This document shows, in pieces, positions 1 through 12,650 of a stretch of DNA of 64,000 bases. The position numbers and the translations under genes are program-made. The DNA is from Nepenthes gracilis (taxonomy: Eukaryota > Streptophyta > Magnoliopsida > Caryophyllales > Nepenthaceae). Under the pieces are notes generated by a model, which saw only the letters and a program-made list of their open reading frames with translations, had not been told where the DNA came from and did not search any database. Each line of letters starts with the position of its first letter. The stretch's first letter is position 1. The DNA lies in NCBI GenBank assembly GCA_033239525.1, contig BSYO01000011.1, forward strand, positions 11,435,078-11,499,077. Reading direction: 5' to 3'.

Positions 1-1220
1 GATTGGTTAATGAATCGATATAGATTGATTAGTAAGAATAATCTAATTTATAATCTAAGCTACAAACTTCAATTGCAATGAAGACACTCGATCAAGAGGT
101 AATGAGAATGAGTGCTGAATTATTCGGTGTACGTGATCACATCGGGAAATTGTTGAGATTATAAAGGATTCTTTAGCTATGTAGGAATTTGAGAATATTT
201 CTTAAAAGAAAGGATTAACCTAAATTATCTTCTAATTGGTAATTTGAAATTGTTATTGAATTTATGTTAGAATTAGTACTAATTTTACGAATCACATATT
301 AAATTAAGAAGGTACCGGCCAAATGTCTTATCATAAAAGCATTTCAATACTTTGGGATGCACAATAAAGTTCTTTGTGGATGGTTGGAATTGAAATTATT
401 GTGGGAAAATATAGAAATTCTAATCTAAGGTACTTTAGCCAATATATATGAATGTGGAGTCTATATCCTCATTTGTATTTCCCACTAAAGGTCATGGATT
501 TTACCTTAACGATGTCAATATTCTTGGGATTTTCTATAGATATTATGTTATAAATAAATGGTTAATCAGAGCAGTGTAATAAAAGTATATAGACCATAGT
601 ACTGGACATAATATTTAACTTGGAAATTGGTGTAGGAAATTCGAAATGAAACACAAATTTTAAAGGATAAAGGGTAATTGGGATAACTACATTACTACTC
701 ACCAAATTGCAAACATGGCTGGCAGTCAAATAATAGAATGAATCCTTTTGAGATTATTATTCAAATCTTCTGTTAGTCAAGAAAAGGTCAAATTAAAGAT
801 GATGTAGGCAAACATATTCCTACAACAATGTCTTCAAGGAAAAGAATCTTGAGTTTGGAGGGAAAAAAATGAATCGAGACTAAAGATCATTGGACTGCTC
901 AAGGTTTTCAATAAATCAGAGAGATGAATTATTGGCTGACTGATAAACCATTATGATATATATGGTACTCGGGTTAAATTTCCATTAATCGATGAAAAAT
1001 TACTTTATATGGAGAATCGACTTGGAGTTTCAAAAACCTCATTTTGGGAATTTAGACAACTCCTCTGATTATAATATTTTAGGAAAAATCTTTCATTTAA
1101 TGAATTATTATAGGAACATGGGAATAAATTTGAGAAAAATCTTACCATCTAGTTAAGGACAAAGGTCAGAAAAGAAGTACATAAATTTTAAGGACGAAAT
1201 TTGTATAAGGAGGGGATGAT
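1..1220 (+). mobile_element. 3' end of the internal region of an LTR retrotransposon
   Basis: No open reading frame of note. It is assigned to an element because it ends in the usual plant Ty3/gypsy 3' signature: 'aaggacgaaatttgtataag' followed by a purine tract (about 1207-1217) and then TGTAAGG, the start of an LTR at 1221. The same 'gacgaaattt' plus purine-tract arrangement precedes the 3' LTR of the better preserved element at 20858. Most of the element lies left of the window. No domain can be identified, so it is either badly decayed or non-coding. Confidence 0.5.
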
Positions 1221-2639
1221 TGTAAGGCTTGAGATTTTTCGATTAAACAAATCATACTTAAATAAAAGTGAAATCTAGGTCAAATGATGTAAAAAAATTT
1301 AGATTGAAGGGTTCGATACCCCAAAACTATTGAAATTAAAATATGGGGATTTGGAGACTTTCACCAACCTAAAGATTTCGGTAAGAATCAATATTCAATA
1401 TGCTAATTATATTATAAACCATGAAGCCAGAGGTTTAACTTGGGATATAACAGTAACACGAAAAATTATCTAATGGACCCCGTCAATAGCCGATCTAGTT
1501 ACGATTAATAAAGAGATAGCTCGGCCACTGAAATTTCAATCGGTTATGAACCGAATTAATTTTGGGATAACAAGAAACTAACTCGGATGCTAAATTCTCA
1601 ACTGGTAAGCAACTAAATTAAATTCAAGGGGCAAACACTACCTGGGCAATTGTATATATTAGACAGGCACTAGGTAGTAATATATATATATACACTAATT
1701 TAGCAAAATATAGCAAGCAAAAGGGCCCATAGTTGCAACAAATGAGTAGCAAGAATCCACACGGTAGCTGACAATAGTTCAGCAATACTTTAGTAAGTAC
1801 AAGGGTCCACAACAACACTCTAATTTTCCCAATATTCAAAAGGAAAAATCAGCACACACACATGGCACAAGGAAAGATAATCCACACGGCACTTGAATTC
1901 AATAACTCAACAAGGAGAGAGAGAGAGCTCCACATGGGCAGCTCATATCAGCAATAGAGTAGGGCCAGCTGATTAGGATGAATCCTCAAGACACTCAGCT
2001 AAATTTGGGAGAAGGATTCGGGTGGTGCTAGCAGGTGTCGATGAATTAGCTCAACCTCTAAATTTGTATAAGTGGTACGTGAGGGAAGAAAAGGAAGAAG
2101 AGAAGGGAAACCGTGAGAGAAAAAGGAAGCAAACCAACAGAAAAAGAGAAAAAAATAGAAAGAAAAAGAAGGAAGCTGAGAAGGAAAATTGAAGGCAGCA
2201 AGGGATTCAGTTGAATATTTTGACAAGTGCACTCAAAATCTTTCTTCAATTGTTGCTATTTATTGTTAATTTCCTTAAGTATTATTATTATAATACTTAA
2301 TTTTTCCAATATTTTTCGTCATATCATTATTTTTGCATAAGGTATAGTCGGCTGAAGTGTTGAGCCCAAATCAGTAGCTGAACCAGCTACTATAAGTTGA
2401 CTCAACCGACTACCAAATAATTTTCAAACTAGCTCAAATTCAGCGACCAACTAGCTAAGCTTTTTATTGATATTGTGACAAATCGGCTCATAAAAATGGG
2501 CAAAACCAGTCACTGAACCCGGTCTCATATTAGCAACTGGACTAATCTCAGTAGTCATGCTAATATTTAAAATTACAGCCTATGAACTGAGCCTCAAATT
2601 GGCTGAACCAGTAGCCATATTAACTTAAGCACCTTGTGG

Positions 2640-3480
2640 TAATGTAAAGTGTCACCCTATAAAAATTAGCTCCAAATCGGTTATGAACTAATCACCAAAA
2701 CAGAGACGGAATCTAGCTGCAGCAAAGAATATCGATGCAGAATTTTTAGTTATAGCTTTGAGCCAACCCGGCTGGAATATCAGCTAGAACCGGTCAGAAA
2801 CTGGACAAATTCTTAAAACTGAGTCTTTTAGCTATAACAAGACCCCCTAAATTGGTTAAGAACCAGTCTCGGATTAATCATAAAATCAACAAAATAGAAC
2901 CGGCCCCTTAGCATCCATACTGATGCTGAAATTAACAATTTGAAAAAAAGTGACCGAACCGGACCTTAAATTGGCTTAACCAGCAACCGGCCCAACCAAA
3001 GTATCATGTATTGAGGCTAATCTATCCACCAGTGAACCGGCTACCCAAAACGCTTGGAAATGATCATTAAACTAGACCCTAAATTAACCCATGAATTGGA
3101 ATCAGCATCCCTACTGATGGTGAATTTCAAAGTTTCAGAAAAACGAACTAAACCGGTCTTGAAACAATTGAACAAGCAGTCGACCCAGACAAATTATCAT
3201 GAATAAAGGTTAAGGTGTCAACCTATGAAATGGTGGCCAAAAATACCTTGAATCGGGCACTAAACCAGGCTTTTAAACAGTAACTGAATCTGCTGAATGC
3301 GTTCATATTGATGCTGATTTTATATTTATGAACCAGGATGAAACCAGCCAATTAGTTGAACCGGCAAATAAATTGACCAAGATATTATGAGGTAATTTTA
3401 AAGTATTGACTGGTAAAAATATGCCTCAAATCAGCCATCGAACTGAGCCTTAAAACTAGCAAGTGGACTGGCCAGCATTT
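2640..3480 (+). repeat. Degenerate ~190-bp tandem repeats inside the outer LTR
   Basis: The phrase 'catccatactgatgctgaa' and close variants recur near 2733, 2913, 3106 and 3303, about 180-197 bp apart, embedded in sequence rich in 'aaccgg', 'aaccagc' and 'aaattggctgaacc'. The wider region 2340-3720 is saturated with these words. I read it as an old tandem array within the LTR; four units are reasonably clear. Confidence 0.5.
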
Positions 3481-4558
3481 TCAGCTAAGGAAATGCATTG
3501 AACCTTGAACCAGTTCATCAAGTTGGTTTATAAATGATGAAAATTAATAGTAAAAATTAGTATAGACCAACCCTTAAACCGACTATTAAATCGGCCACGA
3601 ACCGATAGTAGAGTCTGTAAGTAATTGTACTACAATTGGATTGAAGAAATCAACCGGAGTTGGCCCCAAACCAATTACCGAACCAGCAACTGATCCAACC
3701 GAATATATCACATATTATTCAATTTACATACATATGAAAACGTTTAAAATTTAAGCTACTAAATCGGATAATGTATTGATTTCTATTATGATTTACGATT
3801 TATTCTAATTATTGTATTTTATGGTCATATGTTTTGATATTATCGAAATTTTATATAGAAGCTTTGCAAGTTCCAAGAATGATGGATATTTTCTCCCGGA
3901 GTGGAGAAAATTAAGAAAAAAGTATTAAGAATAAAGTAAAAGCTTCTATATGAAGTTTTTGAAAATTAATAAGAAACTAGATTAAAGAATCATTTTCAAT
4001 GGATAATATTCTATGGTATACCTTAGGATATTACAATAAAAACCCGATGATTGCCCATTAGCCATGGAAAAACTTTTAGTGACATAAGTTATGACCCCGT
4101 ATATTGGGTCAAAAATATATCTCCCACCTCTAGGTGCTGAATAGAAGGATCTGACCTTAGATTGTATGAAAGCATACATAATCATTTTCTCGATTGACCG
4201 CTCTATTAATTGGTAAGGCCTACCAATCCTAATCCCTAAAGACAAATGTTATAAAGACAATCGATAATTAAAATTCAGAAAATGAAAGGTTCAAGAAGAT
4301 AAAAGTTCACGCATATTTTTAATGATTCTTATTCTTCTAAATCATATATTTATTTTAAGTATAAATATGTATGTCTTTACTTTTATGTACCTTACTGAGC
4401 ATAAATATGTATGCCTTACTCTCCTACTATTTTCCTAACCCTTTAGATGACGATCAGGAGTTGGTACTGGATGAGTAGGAATAAAGACAAGAATAGTTTA
4501 AACTTATGTATTAATGTATTTTGATAAAAATGTAGTGGATGTATGGTACCTCGTAATT

Positions 4559-4563
4559 GATCT
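4559..4563 (+). repeat. Target-site duplication GATCT (left copy)
   Basis: GATCT stands immediately before the TGTAATG start of the LTR at 4564 and again immediately after the terminal CA of the LTR ending at 12468 (12469-12473). A 5-bp duplication is the size expected for Ty3/gypsy integration. Confidence 0.8.
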
Positions 4564-7111
4564 TGTAATGTACTAATTTTTTAATATCGTAATTGTGGGT
4601 AATTAAGGTAAAATGATTAAGATTGGGTTTAATTCATGTGAAAAAAAATTAAATTTCAGGACCATGGGTCAAGTCGGCAGGGGAAGGCTTGCCAGGTGCT
4701 CGAGCTCATGGGCTAGTGCCCACTGGGCGCTCAAGCACTTGCCCAAGGTATATAAACTTGTGAGGGTTTCATTCAACTCATTTTCGGCCTCCACGCATGA
4801 GAGAGAGAGAGAGAGGACACAAGGAGAAGAGAGTGGAAGAAGAAATCGAGGACTTGTGGTCTAATTCTGACTTCGAGCTAGTTAGAAAAGTAATAAATTA
4901 GATCGAGGTAAGTGTACTCATACTCCTTTTTTATTTTCTTGCACTTTTGTTCTATTTTTTTGGGTATTTTCATTCTGATACCCAATTAAGTTTATATTTT
5001 ATATTACCCATGACCTAAGTATGAAAATATTTCGATTTTATATCCAATTTGTGAGATTTATGCGGATGTTTACAACCGAAAACCCTAACCTGCACCTGAA
5101 CCATTTTACCCATTTATTTTGGATTTTATACATGATTCGGCTTTAGATAATGGAAACTTATGATTTAAGCATGCACATATATGAATTTTATACCCGATTT
5201 CATAGTTTTGATCAATTTTCAATATGGAACCCTAACCCCACGCCTCGAACGATTTCACTGATTATTTTGGGACTTTTGCATAAATTGGCTTTAGGATATT
5301 ATTACTCGTATCTCGAACATGTTGATTTATCAATTGGGTATTCAAATTGAAAATTTTGTACGGTTTCATATTCACCGGAATCCTAACCCGTCCCCCTTTG
5401 GATTTTACCAGAATTAATTGTAATTTATCCATAATTTGGCTTTGAAAATTCATAATTCTAGTTTTATGGATGTGGGCACCCCATATATTTGGTATTTATG
5501 CCCACAGAATAACATATGTTAACGTTATATATTTCAAAAATATTGTTGGATATGAACATTGATGCTTAATTGCATGTACATTAAATGTATTATCTTGTAT
5601 ATGTTTCGAAATTATGTTATATGCTTATGTGAAAGGATTTGTCATTCGGAAGCTTTGAAATTATATATGGCTCATTACGTTAAGAATTTCTTATGTGCCT
5701 CAAGTTTTATAGTAAATTGTGCATGAAATTAAAAGTATGTGAGCACGTGAACTCATGAGAACTGATTATCCGTATTCGTATCAAAGAGTTTTAAAAGTTA
5801 TGTTTGGCTTAATGTGTAAAGGAAATTATGTATGAAATTAAAAAACACGTGAGGACTTAATCTTACAAATAATATGGAAATATGAATCTGAATAAGTTTT
5901 ATGGAAAAGAACCAAGAATGGATATTTTACAATTAAGTGATGAACTGATGAATCGTTCTCCGAAATGAAGAACTGATTGACTCATAAACCATTTTTCGGA
6001 ACGAAGAATTGATGGACTTATGAACTGTTCTTCAGTAGAGTGGGAACAAAGAATATTGTGTTTAATAATAGGATTCTCTAAAAAAATAAGAAACTAAGAA
6101 TTTGGACCGAAAATTATTCAATAGATAATATATTTTGGCATGTTATAAATATTATAGTGAAACTCAAGGATTATCCTGACCGTATTTTATAACAGGTAAT
6201 ATTCTTTAGCATGCTTTAGTATAATATAGTAGAAGATCGTTGTCTGTTTTGGTGCCGCTTGTAACTATTGGCCCCGTCTATAGAAATTATATATAAACGG
6301 CCCGCCATTGGGTTTCAAATAGGAGGAGATAGCTTTTGATTATGTAAAAGTAAATATAATCCAAGCTATGACCAACTGCTCCTTTAGTCAATGAAGCCTA
6401 CTGACCCCTGATCTACAAACGAAATAAGTTTTCGGTATGATTTGATGACTAAGAAAAGATAAAAGAAATGAATTGACAAAATTTTGAACGAACGATAAAA
6501 ACATTCTTTTTTAAATCATATTTTACAATTTCATATACATCTCTGTTCCCTCCTATATGTATTATTATATTTTTAAATATAAAATTTTACATATACTTTG
6601 ATATATATATTTGCCTTGTTGAACTTTTGGCTCACCCTTACTAATTTTTTCCCTCCAGATGAATATGAGTTGCACCCGATGAGGCGGGGTAGAACATTTG
6701 AGTTGGCTAGGTATTGAAGATGATAGAAGATGACCTTTTAGACTTAGTTATGCATCATTGAACTTTCTGATATGATATTTTGTATTATGATGGATTTTAT
6801 ATATGGTTGTATGCATATGATGATGATGATGATATACCCGTAATATTATTTCTGCTGTATTGATAAATGTATATATTTTCGCAGGTTATTATGGTTAGTC
6901 GGGTATCTAGTGGCATCTATTCTAAGTCAACGTCATACTAGAATTATGATATTGGTGCCACGTTAGAATTTGTAACTTTTGGATCCTTTATTAGACTTTG
7001 TAGATTTATTTATTGTGCTGTACATGATATTTTTAGGTTTTATTTTAGGCCAACATTTGTATTACAGCCAGAACTCTATTGGAGTTTTGATTAAAAGTAC
7101 GGTACATCACA
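4564..7111 (+). repeat. 5' LTR of the 4564-12468 element
   Basis: Begins TGTAATGTACT and ends TACATCACA. It aligns from end to end with 9847-12468. A TATA box (tatataaa, 4749-4756) follows a GC-rich stretch and precedes a (GA)n tract at about 4799-4815. The 3' half has the 'gccttgttgaac...ctcaccc' module near 6611 and a short (GAT)n run at about 6819-6834. Confidence 0.85.
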
Positions 7112-9846
7112 GTTGGTATCAGAGAAAAAGATACCTTAGGTTTGATTTGAATCTTATGTCAAGACTAAGATAGAATAAGGAAGATTGGAAAAGTAGATGA
7201 AGATGTAGGATGATCAAGTTAACTAGATAGTTCTAATTATCCTAATTTTAATGACTTACGTTAGAACTAAATTAGAATTAGAAGTTAAATTTGATTATCT
7301 AGTTGTGGTGACCTAATAACCAGAAAGAGATATAGTAATGTTTACCTCATGTAAGTTGGAATATGGATCTTGAGGTTTGAATTGGTGTTTACAGTGACCC
7401 AATGTTTGGAAGGATAAAAATATATCTTGGTATAGGTTTGTGGATGATTTATGGATAAATATCTTCCTGATGAGATTTTAGAAGTATATTTTAAATTGTA
7501 GACTATTCTGTCACAGGATTAATGATTGGTCGTATCCCCTGGTCAGACAGTAAAGAAGTCCAATGCCCTGGATTGGATTTTGCAATGATGGCTTAAGGTA
7601 TTGAGGTGTCCTTCACCGTGATGGAAGGTGAGATTTCTAAATTTTGAAATTATAGCACATGTATTTTTTTGGGATCCCGAATCTATATTTTCATGTGTGA
7701 TTCCTAAGTTTATTAATTTATTTAATGCTCTAGTCTTGATACTAGCAGTATCAAAATCTATGACATTTTCTTGAATTTGTAAATAAGATTTGTTGAGCTG
7801 AATTGATTTATTTTGAAGTATCAAACTTTGATCTGATTTTGGTAATAGTTTGGTGGGAGAACTGCCATACTAGTGTGAATTAGATTGGTAAGGATATTAC
7901 ATTCTACAATTGGGTTGTGGGATTTGAGCATAAGGCTAAATTGATCAAGGTATCAGGAAATTAGTATCATCTTGCTTGCAAATCTTTTAATGAGGACTTG
8001 CGCTAAGTTCAATTAGTAGACCACATCCATAAGTTATTTTGTGGTCACTAAGGAGTTTTGGCCGTGTGAATATTTGAGGATATTTTTGGAAGGAAGATTA
8101 GGCGATTGATCTTTTGATCGATAATTCGAGATTGTATCGAAATCGACACTAATATTTAATGATCCCATGCAAAACCGAGGAAGTATCGGTTAGGTGCCGC
8201 TGTGAGATACTCTAGAACCTTTGAGGTAGGTAAAATGAACTGATGAGGTTATCTGTGAATTTTTTAAAATTAGGTTACTTAGGAGATTAATGATTTGATA
8301 AGCGGGTACTATGAATAAATAGGTTATTAATTTGTTCTATTGTAAGGGTTTGATGATTTCTAAGATCAATCAGTGTCCATAGCGTTGTTGATTGTGGATA
8401 ATTGAGAATTGTACCCGTGGCAGCATTCAGGATAAGGATTCGGCTGTTACAAATTCCGATAACGCCGTTTAGGTTTGAAGGTTTGTTGGTAATCTGATGG
8501 ATTTAATAGAGTAGATCTTTCGGTCACATTTGGGTTAATTTTGTAAATGCCTCATCAATGAATTCATAGAATCATGGGAATGTATAAACTCTATTTGGGG
8601 ATGGAATCATGGATTCGGAAAGCCATTAACCGTGTGCTCAATTAAGAAAGAAGGTGAGTTGATTAAATAAAATGTTATGTCGGACATATGATTTCTTTGA
8701 TAGCGTGAATATGGTCCCATAGAGATTGAAGCAACGGCTCATTTGGGGGAGGCTAATTGTTGTCGTGGGAGTGTTCCTCGAGGTTTTGTAACGTTCGTGG
8801 GGTGTTTGGCTTGGAAATGTTTAATATCTGTTGGGATGAGATATATGAAGTTAGTTTTTGAGAAATAAATGGTAAATTGTCAATTATGTCATTTGGATTG
8901 ATCACTGATTAATCGAATGAATTATAATATATAATGTGATGCTTTTGAGGAGGATCTAGGATTATGATTTTCCTACATCATATGTGGGCGGATGCCCTTA
9001 GATTAAGAGGGAAAGAGGTCCATGATCAAAATTACTCCACCTATGGTTTGGAGTTTGCAAGTGGAAGTCTTTAGAGTTAAGATGCATCATAAGAATTGTG
9101 AAAGATGAACAGTGAGCAAGTTGGCTTGTCAATATGCCAACATGATGATAAATTGCTAAATATTCAAGTTTGAGGTTTTGGTAGGAACTTGAGGTTGTAC
9201 CAAACTTCTTAGGATAATTGCTTTGATTATATTTCCTATGTTGAATGTAATCCAGAGATTATGGGTTTTGCCCTAATATATTGATATCTTTGAAATTTTC
9301 TTGGGTTTATAGCTACTGTGTATTCTAGATGCCTGATATGAATCAATGGATAGGAATTGCAATTGATTTTAATGTACAAGTAAGTGATCAATTAGAGTAG
9401 CGTAGTGATAGCATGGGGCCCAAGGATTTCAAAATAAGATTGAAATTTCATATGATCGATCATTTTTTAGGCTTAGGATGAGCTAAAGTAAAAGTTCATT
9501 GACTCGTTCGAGGTATTGAATTAAGTTGGAGGAATAGTCAAAAAATTTGGGTTGCTTTCAAACTTTGTGGATTGTTGTGAAGTCTCTAATGTATTAACGA
9601 TTAAGGAAATAAGTACGTGATCAAATTAAGCCTTATAGGAAATTAAAAATTTATCTTATGGTAAGGTGCTAAAATGAAATATTGGGGTTTAGGATGATTC
9701 ATTTTGTTAAGGCCTTCAAGAATAAGTTATTGATCAAAGATGTGATATATGATCGTGAAAAAGGAATTTTCAAAGGATTTTTCCCGATTGTTGAATTTTG
9801 AGGCTCGTTAAATTTTGTGGATGAAATTTCTATAAGTAAGGGAGAT
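7112..9846 (+). mobile_element. Internal region, with only traces of coding sequence
   Basis: The primer-binding site tggtatcagag (7114-7124) matches the 3' end of plant initiator tRNA-Met. The region ends in 'gatgaaatttctataagtaa' and the purine tract 'gtaagggagat' (about 9836-9846). No ORF exceeds 93 codons. Near 9028-9072 a frame reads EVHDQNYSTYGLEFA, resembling the RNase H motif HExNYPTHDLELAA of Tekay-type pol, so at least part is fossil pol. The rest is not recognisable. Confidence 0.55.
9028..9072 (+). pseudogene. Possible pol (RNase H) fossil
   Basis: A 15-codon stretch keeps the spacing of the His-Asp-x-Asn-Tyr-x-Thr/Ser motif seen intact as [16 protein letters not shown] at about 19013-19060 in the neighbouring chromovirus. 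It is flanked by stop codons on both sides. Short, so the assignment is tentative. Confidence 0.35.
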
Positions 9847-12468
9847 TATAATGTACTGGTTTCTGAACATCATAATTGTGGGTAATTAAGATAACATGAT
9901 TAATATTAGATTTAATTCATGTAAAAAAATTAAGTTTCACGACCGTGGGTTGAGTCGATTGGGGAAGGCTTGCCGGGCACCTTGAGTGGCACCCGAGCCT
10001 GTGGGCTAGTACCCGCTGGGCAATCGAACACCCGAGGCGGGCACTAGAGGCAAGTTCGGTGTGCCTACCACGCTCGGCCTGGGGTATATAAACCCGTGAG
10101 GGTTTTGTTCGGCTCATTTTTAGCCTCCATGCACAAGAGAGAGAGAGGGCACAAGGAGAAGAGAGAGGAAGAAGAAATCAAGGTCCTATGGTCCGATTCC
10201 GACTTCGAGCTAGCTAGAGAAATGATAGATCGGATCAAGATAAGTGCACCTATACTCTCATCTGTCATTTTCTTGTACTTTTATTCTATTTTCTTCTGAT
10301 ATCCTTATTTCAATATTAGAATAAGTTTATATTTTGTATTACCCATGACCTAAGTATAAAAATATTTCATTCTTATGTCCGATTTGTGAGATTTACGTGG
10401 ATTTTTCCACCCAAAAACCCTAACCCGTTCCCAAATCGTTTTATTTGTTTATTTTAGGTTTTATGCATAATTCGGTTTTAGATAATAGAAACTCATAACT
10501 TGAACATGCACATATGTGAATTTCATACCCGATTTCATGATTTTGATCAATTTTTGGACATGGAATCCTAACCCCATACCTTGAACGATTTCATTGATTA
10601 TTTTAAAAATTTTGCATAAATTGACTTTAGAATATTGTTACACATACCATAAACATGTTGATTTATCAATTGGGTATCTGAAATGAAAGTTTTGTACGAT
10701 TTTATATTCACTGGAGCCCTAACCCGTGCCTCTTTTGGATTTTACCCGAATAAATTGTAATTTATACATGGTTTGGCTTTGGAAATTCATAATTCTAATT
10801 TTATGGACGCGAGCATCCCGTATATTTAGTATTTATGCCCATAGAATTACATATGTTAATGTTACTTATTTCAAAAATATTATAGGATATGAATAATGAT
10901 ATTTAATCGTATGTACATTAAATGTATTCTCTTGTATATGTTTCAAAAATTATATTATATGCATATGTGAAGGGATTTGTCATTCGAAAACTCTGAAGTT
11001 ATATATGACTCATTACGGCAAGAATTTCTTATATGCTTCAAGCTTTATGGTAAATTGTACATGAAATTATAAGTATGTAAGCACATGAACTCGTGAGAAC
11101 TGATTATTCGTATTTGTATCAAAGAATTTTGAAAGTTATGTTTGGCTTAATGTGAAAAGAAAATTATGCATAAAATTAAAAATACACGAGGATTTAATCC
11201 CATGAGGAATATGAAAATATGAATTTGAATAAGTTTTATGGAAAAGAACCAAAAAGAGATATTCTGCAATTAAGTGATGAATTGAGAAACCGTTCTCCAA
11301 AACGAAGAACTAATTAACTTATGAACCATTCTCTAGAACGAAGAATTGACTGACTTATGAATCATTCTCCAATAAAGTGGGAACAAAGAATTTTATACTT
11401 AAGAGCAAAATTCTCTAAAGAAATAAGAAAATAGGAACTTGGATCTAGAATTATTCAACATATAGTATATTTTCGCATGCTATAGATATTATAGTAGAAA
11501 TTTAAGGATTATCCTGGCCGTATTTTATAGCGAGTGATACTCCTTAGCATGTCTTAATATAGTAGAATGTCGTTGTTTGTTTTGGTACCACTTATGGCTA
11601 TTGGCCCCGTCTATAGGGATTGTATGTAGACGGCCCGCCTCTGGATCTTAAATAGGAGAATATGGCTTTTGATTTTGTTGAAGCAAACACAATTTTAGCT
11701 ACAACCGACCACTCATTTAGTCAGTAAAACCTACTGACCCTTAGTCCCTAAACGAAATAAGTTTTTGACATGATTTAATGATTAAGAAAAAATAAAAATA
11801 AATAAACTAACCAACTTTGGAATAAATGATGAAAGCATTCTTTTTTGAATTATGTTTTACAATCTCATATGTATCTCTGTTCCCTCCAATATGCATTATT
11901 ATATTTTTAAATATTAAATTTTGCATGCCCTTTGATATATATATATGTATGTGCCTTACTGAGTTTTTGGTTCACCCTTGTTATTTTTCTCCCTTTAGAT
12001 AAGTATAGTTGCACCCAATGAAGCGGTGTAGAACATTTAAGTCGACTAGGTATTAAAGATGATGGAAGATGAACTTATGGACTTAGTTATGCAACCTTAA
12101 GCTTTCTAATGGGATATTTTGTATTCTAATGGATTTTATATATGGTTGTATGCATATGATGATGACAATGATAATGATATACCTATAATATAGTTTCTGT
12201 TGTATTGATGATTGTATACATTTTCATAGGTTATTATGGTTAGTTGGGTACCTAGTGGTATCTATTCTGAGCCAACGTCATACCGAAATTATAACGAGAA
12301 TTATGACGCTGGTACTACGTTAGATTTTATGACTTTTGGATCTTGTATTAGACTTTGTCAATTTGTATATTGTGCTGTACAAGATATTTTCAGGTTTTGT
12401 TTTAGGCAAACATTTGTATTACAGTCAAAATTTGACCGAATTTTCGGTTAAAAATACAGTACGTTACA
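9847..12468 (+). repeat. 3' LTR of the 4564-12468 element
   Basis: Begins TATAATGTACT (the first LTR has TGTAATGTACT) and ends TACGTTACA. TATA box at 10085-10092. Substitutions and small indels against the first LTR are scattered throughout, so the insertion is not recent. The small ORFs here, for example 10096-10299, are LTR sequence and not genes. Confidence 0.85.
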
Positions 12469-12473
12469 GATCT
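12469..12473 (+). repeat. Target-site duplication GATCT (right copy)
   Basis: Partner of 4559-4563. Confidence 0.8.
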
Positions 12474-12650
12474 TGTAATGAAATAAATATGACTTTGGTA
12501 TTACTCATTTATTATACTTTCACGATTCGTTATTATTGTCATTATTTATACTTCCACGAGATTTTATGGTAATAAATTTAGTTCCTAGTAAGCACCTCTA
12601 AAAAATTCAACACTATATTCTAGTCGTATAGTGTTGGAGCCACTTACAAT
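12474..12650 (+). mobile_element. Remainder of the interrupted outer LTR (right end uncertain)
   Basis: Continues the LTR begun at 1221 after the inserted element. I place the end tentatively at '...ggagccacttaca' near 12650, by analogy with the '...TACA' ends of the other LTRs in the window. The second target duplication of the outer element cannot be checked because its 5' LTR lies outside the window. Confidence 0.3.

Larger units (their letters stand above)
1221..4563 (+). mobile_element. 3' LTR of the outer element, first part (interrupted)
   Basis: The LTR starts with TGTAAGG directly after the purine tract. Near 4389 it has a module (accttactgagc, then a T/C-rich run, then 'ccctttagatgacgatcagg') that matches in position and wording the '...ccttgttgagc...tcacccctt...agatgaa' module in the LTRs at about 6612, 15777 and 22930, so it belongs to the same broad family of Ty3/gypsy LTRs. 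The stretch 3990-4245 also resembles the corresponding part of the LTR at 6120-6400. It is interrupted at 4563 by the insertion of another element. The ORFs here are non-coding. Confidence 0.55.
4564..12468 (+). mobile_element. Coding-poor Ty3/gypsy-type element with ~2.55-kb LTRs
   Basis: Complete by structure: LTRs 4564-7111 and 9847-12468, a primer-binding site of the tRNA-Met type just after the first LTR, a purine tract before the second, and matching 5-bp flanks. The whole element is 7.9 kb, but only 2.7 kb is internal, well short of the usual gag-pol length, and it carries no long ORF. It sits inside another LTR (1221 to about 12650), so it is younger than that element. It is either a non-autonomous large-LTR (LARD-like) element or a heavily deleted Tekay-type element. 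Confidence 0.8.

Noticed and set aside
1999..2249. Overlapping minus-strand ORFs with Ser/Phe-rich peptides
   Set aside because: Reverse complement of a purine-rich stretch in an LTR (gaagaaaaggaagaag...). Low complexity, no motif.
10096..10299. ORF after the LTR TATA box (MRVLFGSFLAS...)
   Set aside because: Both LTRs have the region but the frame is not conserved between 4790 and 10096; leader sequence only.
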